Shown piece after piece: positions 32,280-35,550 of a stretch of DNA of 35,550 nucleotides. The notes beneath the pieces were generated by a model. The model searched no databases. It saw only the letters and a program-made list of their open reading frames with translations, and was not told the DNA's origin. The position numbers and the translations under genes are program-made. Position 1 is the first letter of the stretch, and every line of letters begins with the position of its first letter. This DNA is from Thermodesulfobacteriota bacterium (GTDB taxonomy: Bacteria > Desulfobacterota > DSM-4660 > Desulfatiglandales > Desulfatiglandaceae), in the NCBI GenBank assembly GCA_028278625.1, contig JANQDY010000091.1, positions 1-35,550 on the forward strand, read 5' to 3'.

Positions 32280-33572
32280 ATGAACGTCATTGTGATCATC
32301 AATGATTCTTTTCGGTGGGACTATCTCGGAGCCTACGGGAATGATTGGATCCGCACACCAAACTTGGACCGGTTTGCTCGGGAGGCGGCGGTTTTCGACT
32401 GGGCCTACTCCGAGGGTCTCCCCACGGTGCCTACACGAACCACCTTTTTTACGGGCCGTTTTACCTTTCCTTTTCGAGGGTGGCAGCGATTGGAACCCAA
32501 GGACGTTCTGTTGGCCGAGATCCTTTGGAACAAAGGAATCTCCTCAGCCATGGTCACCGATGTCTATCACTTGCACAAACCCTCCATGGCCTTCGAGCGT
32601 GGATTCGATTATACGGAACACATCCGGGGGCATGAGGGAGATCCCTGGATAGTGGACGAAAGCATCACCGTGGATGTGGATATGTTCCACAAGCCCGGCC
32701 CCAGGGACGTCGCCGTCCGCAAACAGATCGAGCAGTACCTTCGGAATGTCCACTGGTGGGAATCGGAGACGGACACTTTCGTGGCCCGGGTCCTGAAGGC
32801 CGGCCTTGCGTGGCTAAAGCGTCAGGTTCAACAGGACAACCTCTTCCTTTGGCTGGACTGCTTCGATCCCCATGAGCCATGGGATCCGCCGGAACCCTAT
32901 CGATCCTGGTACGTGGATCCTGAATATAACGGAAAGGATATTATTCAACCGATCCCCGGCGACGGATCCTACCTCACGGACGAAGAGCTGCGGCACATCA
33001 AAAATCTCTACTCAGGTAAGATCAGCCTCTGTGATCGCTGGATAGGATGGTTTCTTGATGAAATCCAAGCCATGGGATTATACGACAACACCCTGATCAT
33101 CTTTACAACAGACCATGGAGAACCCTTCGGCGAACATGGATACATAAAAAAGGCCGAACCCGGTCTCTACGAGGAACTCTGCCATATTCCCCTCATCCTA
33201 CGGCACCCGGAGGGCATCGGTGCAGGTCGCCGCTTCGATGCCATGGTCGAGACCACCGAGGTTTTCCCGACGGTGTTGGATTTCTTGGGAATAAAACCTC
33301 CGCCGCGAATCCACGGCCAATCCCTCCTCCCCTTGATGAAAGGCGAAAAGGAACACCTGAGAGACCACGCTTATATGGGATATTTCAAGCAGGCATGGAG
33401 GATTTCCAACCAGGAGTGGTGTTTCATTCTGAACCTCCAAAAAGGGAAAGGACCCGAGCTTTACCAGCTTGCTTCGGACCCTTTGGAACAGGAAAACCTC
33501 ATTGACAAGGAAAAGATCAGAGCATTGGAGCTTGAGCTGAAGTTGCGGCAATTTGTTGCCGAACTCAAGTAA
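32280..33572 (+). CDS. Sulfatase-superfamily hydrolase with Thr at the nucleophile site (paralog B)
   Basis: The 430-residue cytoplasmic member of the alkaline-phosphatase/sulfatase superfamily has IINDSFRWDYLGAYG (first metal Asp9), TPNLDRFAREA, DPHEPWDPP (196-204) and TDHGEPFGEHGYIKK (277-291; second metal Asp/His and a Lys). It also has YEELCHIPLILRHPEG and a C-terminal LYQLASDPLEQENL, as in typical sulfatases. The active-site motif is T49-V-P-T-R53: the Pro and Arg are kept but the Cys/Ser is Thr, exactly as in paralog A. The start ATG is preceded by AGGAGAAAACC. The PHP gene follows 15 bases later. A phosphodiesterase, phosphonate hydrolase or other ester hydrolase is as likely as a sulfatase. 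Confidence 0.92.
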   Translation: MNVIVIINDSFRWDYLGAYGNDWIRTPNLDRFAREAAVFDWAYSEGLPTVPTRTTFFTGRFTFPFRGWQRLEPKDVLLAEILWNKGISSAMVTDVYHLHKPSMAFERGFDYTEHIRGHEGDPWIVDESITVDVDMFHKPGPRDVAVRKQIEQYLRNVHWWESETDTFVARVLKAGLAWLKRQVQQDNLFLWLDCFDPHEPWDPPEPYRSWYVDPEYNGKDIIQPIPGDGSYLTDEELRHIKNLYSGKISLCDRWIGWFLDEIQAMGLYDNTLIIFTTDHGEPFGEHGYIKKAEPGLYEELCHIPLILRHPEGIGAGRRFDAMVETTEVFPTVLDFLGIKPPPRIHGQSLLPLMKGEKEHLRDHAYMGYFKQAWRISNQEWCFILNLQKGKGPELYQLASDPLEQENLIDKEKIRALELELKLRQFVAELK

Positions 33573-33587
33573 GGAGTCCGGGTTCTG

Positions 33588-34688
33588 TTGGGATTTGCCA
33601 ATCTTCATATTCACTCTCACTTCTCAGACGGACTGTTGAGTCCGAACCAACTCATTGAGGAAGTTTTTCGGCACGCAGAGCTGCAGGCCTTTGCCCTAAC
33701 CGACCACGATTCTCTCTCAGGCATCGAACCGGTCTTCCGACGGCTGGCAGAGTTTCCAACCGGCGCTTTTGGTCAACGTGTTCGGTTTATTCCTGGGGTG
33801 GAACTGAGCCTCCTCGAGAGAAGCATGGGAATCACTGTCCACCTGTTGGGGCTCTTTCCTCAGATGACACTGTCAAACCATCGGGAGATACTTGGCCATG
33901 TCGATGCGATCCTAGGCCCCTACTGCCGAATCCGATGCCTTCAAAGAGGAGAAAGGGATCTGGACGCTCGTGTGCGAAAGGCCTATGAAGAGAACCTGGA
34001 GGGAATTCAAGACCGATATTCCTCTTCCAAAGAGGTGGTCTCCTTGCTTCGTAAATGGGTGGAATATCGGAACAGATTCCTTTTTGAGGTGTCCGGCAAA
34101 GAAGAGGATATCATCCAGCACCCTATTCCTTTGACTTATCAGGTACTTTTGGACCATTGGATAAAACTCCTTCCCCATTCAACTTTCAAGAAGGCTGAAC
34201 TTTTTATACTTCATAGGAATGCCGAACGGATCAACCGGCTAAAGCGGTTGTATCAACTGGAAGGCATATCTGTTCGGAAAGCATCGGAACAGGCTGAAAT
34301 GCACGCAGGCATCCTTGCCCAGTGGTCGGAACCACCGCCGTATGCCGATATCCTGGAGGGCCTTGATCTCTTGAAACAGGCCAAGGCCGTAACAATTTTG
34401 GCCCATCCTGCTTTGGATCAGGAGACTGTAGAGCGGGAGACTTTCGATAGGGTTGTGACACTGCCACTTATACAGGCGGGACTGGACGGAATAGAAGTAT
34501 ACTACCCATACGGTGCGTCAGGAGGTCCAGGTGCGGAACGCCACTACGGTACGATGGCTGAGAAGTATGATTTACTTGTCGGTGGCGGAACGGATTACCA
34601 CGGTGATGGCAGGGCGGGTCTTGCCGATATTCGTCTTCCCATCCGCTATGTACGGCAGATCATGGCTCGCGGAAAAGCGCTAGCCTAA
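33588..34688 (+). CDS. PHP-domain phosphoesterase
   Basis: The 366-residue protein carries the metal-binding motifs of the PHP family: HIHSHFSDG (His7 and His9), ALTDHDSLSG (Asp39 and His40), FIPGVELS (Glu), ILAHPAL (His) and GGTDYHGD near the end. PHP enzymes hydrolyse phosphate esters, for example nucleotides or histidinol phosphate, with three metal ions. An insert of about 150 residues (roughly 95-260) between the middle motifs, mostly helical and charged, makes it longer than the usual 280 residues and may set substrate choice. The start is a TTG at 33588 with AAGGAG about 11 bases upstream; no better start exists. It is the last gene of the rightward operon after sulfatase paralog B, suggesting that the pathway releases or processes a phosphorylated compound. 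Confidence 0.9.
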   Translation: MGFANLHIHSHFSDGLLSPNQLIEEVFRHAELQAFALTDHDSLSGIEPVFRRLAEFPTGAFGQRVRFIPGVELSLLERSMGITVHLLGLFPQMTLSNHREILGHVDAILGPYCRIRCLQRGERDLDARVRKAYEENLEGIQDRYSSSKEVVSLLRKWVEYRNRFLFEVSGKEEDIIQHPIPLTYQVLLDHWIKLLPHSTFKKAELFILHRNAERINRLKRLYQLEGISVRKASEQAEMHAGILAQWSEPPPYADILEGLDLLKQAKAVTILAHPALDQETVERETFDRVVTLPLIQAGLDGIEVYYPYGASGGPGAERHYGTMAEKYDLLVGGGTDYHGDGRAGLADIRLPIRYVRQIMARGKALA

Positions 34689-34790
34689 GGGCTGCGGAAA
34701 AAACGCCTTGTTCCAAATGACGCGCATATTCGAGTCGGAAGATGCTTTTCCTGTCTTCATATGATCTCACTGCCGAACGTGGCCTTCGCC

Positions 34791-34822
34791 GATGGCAATG
34801 GAGCGCCAGCGGAATTGCCATC
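34791..34822. other. Inverted repeat between the convergent PHP and VapC genes
   Basis: A perfect 9-bp inverted repeat (34791-34799 GATGGCAAT and 34814-34822 ATTGCCATC) with a 14-base spacer lies in the 159-base gap where the + strand PHP operon meets the - strand toxin gene. It can form a hairpin in either transcript. There is no T run, so it is a weak terminator or a leftover of a mobile element. Confidence 0.35.
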
Positions 34823-34847
34823 CGAATGAAAGGCAATGTTGGCATTC

Positions 34848-35243
34848 TCAATTATGAATTCTAAGCGTTGAGTGCTTGGCGATATAGTTGAAATCGCGGT
34901 CATTATGAAGCAGGTGTATATTGTACTCAATAGCAACAGAAGCAATCATACAATCAACTGGTTTCCGAATTGTAATACCCCTTTTTCGAAGGGACCTGTA
35001 GATCTCTGCCGCTCGTACAAATGTTCCATGCCGCACAGGCAGGAAAATAAGATCGTCAAGATATTCCTTTGTTTTGAAAAAGTCCGTATCAGATCGGATT
35101 CCTTGGAGAATTTCCGTCACAATAACGCCACAAAGAGATAAATCCTCTTCATTTTCAATCAGCTCTTGAAGCTTCCTCACGTGTAGCTCATCACGATCGA
35201 CGAAAAAATCGATCCAAACTGTTGTATCAACAAGCACCATCAA
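34848..35243 (-). CDS. vapC: VapC PIN-domain ribonuclease toxin
   Basis: The 131-residue PIN-domain protein has the four acidic residues of the active site: Asp6 (VLVDTTVW), Glu44 (VTEILQG), Asp97 (PVDCMIA) and Asp115 (HNDRDF). VapC toxins cut specific RNAs, often initiator tRNA or rRNA, with Mg2+ or Mn2+. Length and motif order are typical. Its ATG overlaps the antitoxin stop codon by four bases (ATGA), so it is translated after VapB. Probably functional, as no key residue is missing. Confidence 0.94.
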   Translation of the reverse strand: MMVLVDTTVWIDFFVDRDELHVRKLQELIENEEDLSLCGVIVTEILQGIRSDTDFFKTKEYLDDLIFLPVRHGTFVRAAEIYRSLRKRGITIRKPVDCMIASVAIEYNIHLLHNDRDFNYIAKHSTLRIHN

Positions 35244-35440
35244 TCACGCGCCTTCCGCCACTCGGTTAGGTCCCCTTCCCATTTGATAGTGCCCTTCAGT
35301 TCAAGCAGGCGCTTCTGACGCCCCCGCCGGCGTACCTCATGTAGCGCATAGTCAATGAGGGCGCGCCGTGTCCGGATTCCGGTCAATTTTTGACACTCGT
35401 TGACCAAATCATCGTCAATCACTACGTTGGTTCTGCCCAT
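35240..35440 (-). CDS. vapB: VapB-type antitoxin
   Basis: The 66-residue protein has a ribbon-helix-helix-like N-terminus (MGRTNVVIDDDLVNECQKL), as in type II VapB antitoxins of the MGRTN group, followed by a helical, charged C-terminus that would wrap the toxin. The ATG at 35440 has a strong TTGGAGGTGAT ribosome-binding site. It would form the VapBC complex, neutralise the RNase and repress its own promoter. Confidence 0.93.
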   Translation of the reverse strand: MGRTNVVIDDDLVNECQKLTGIRTRRALIDYALHEVRRRGRQKRLLELKGTIKWEGDLTEWRKARD

Positions 35441-35460
35441 ATGATCACCTCCAATAGTTT

Positions 35461-35490
35461 ATACACATAATAATGGTAGATTCTGTGTAT
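35461..35490 (-). promoter_or_regulatory. Candidate VapB operator
   Basis: An inverted repeat ATACACA (35461-35467) and TGTGTAT (35484-35490) lies 20-50 bases upstream of the vapB start codon in an AT-rich stretch, where an autoregulated toxin-antitoxin promoter is expected. The -10 and -35 boxes are not clear. The final bases of the window (35521-35545) contain a short hairpin that is cut by the window end. Confidence 0.5.
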
Positions 35491-35550
35491 TTCAAGAGGA
35501 ATTAATATTGGATGCCATGAAAATCACCAGTTTTATCCGGTGAATTTTGT

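Overview
The window reads like a chromosomal segment of an anaerobic, mid-GC Gram-negative bacterium, most likely a sulfate-reducing or related Desulfobacterota (former deltaproteobacteria). This is inferred from the mix of genes: a cobalamin riboswitch, lipoproteins with lipoboxes, a PagL-like outer-membrane protein, an AsmA protein, an OleB-like hydrolase, an NtrC-type regulator beside a 7TMR-DISM hybrid kinase, a TRAP transporter and sulfatase-superfamily enzymes. No rRNA, tRNA, CRISPR array, intact IS element or phage module was found.

Layout. 1-914 (+): a 5'-truncated cobalamin riboswitch with its terminator, then two small unknown proteins. 922-2535 (-): an OleB-like alpha/beta hydrolase and ThiE. 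2799-6082 (-): a two-gene lipoprotein operon, a 12 x 48-residue beta-propeller followed by an arylsulfotransferase-family protein. 6532-12333 (-): a DMT permease, a hybrid histidine kinase and a sigma-54 response regulator. 12553-15776 (+): a run of HAD hydrolase, stand-alone pyruvate-kinase C-terminal domain, PagL-like protein, flavodoxin and secreted PASTA protein. 15894-21543 (-): an aminotransferase, a small lipoprotein and a giant AsmA protein. About 21,900-23,640: an AT-rich, probably acquired patch with a LysE exporter and a HigBA-type toxin-antitoxin pair that has a clear promoter/operator but no normal toxin start codon. About 23,700-23,858 (+): a possible ncRNA ending in a UUCG-capped terminator. 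24109-34688: the accessory cluster described next. 34848-35440 (-): VapBC.

The most interesting region is 24109-34688. A LysR regulator sits beside a divergent intergenic region. On its left, on the same strand, lie a fusion of an unrecognised N-terminal domain to a thioredoxin-like domain, a sulfatase-superfamily enzyme, a TRAP solute-binding protein and a fused TRAP permease. On its right, in the opposite direction, lie an unknown 138-residue protein, a second sulfatase-superfamily enzyme and a PHP phosphoesterase. Both 'sulfatases' carry Thr49 where sulfatases carry the Cys or Ser that becomes formylglycine, yet both keep the Arg four residues on and the metal-site motifs. The TRAP binding protein has Gly175 where most relatives have the carboxylate-binding Arg. 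Read together, this suggests an uptake-and-hydrolysis pathway for an unusual ester (phosphodiester, phosphonate or sulfate ester) that is not the standard formylglycine sulfatase system. The chemistry is inference; the residues are directly visible.
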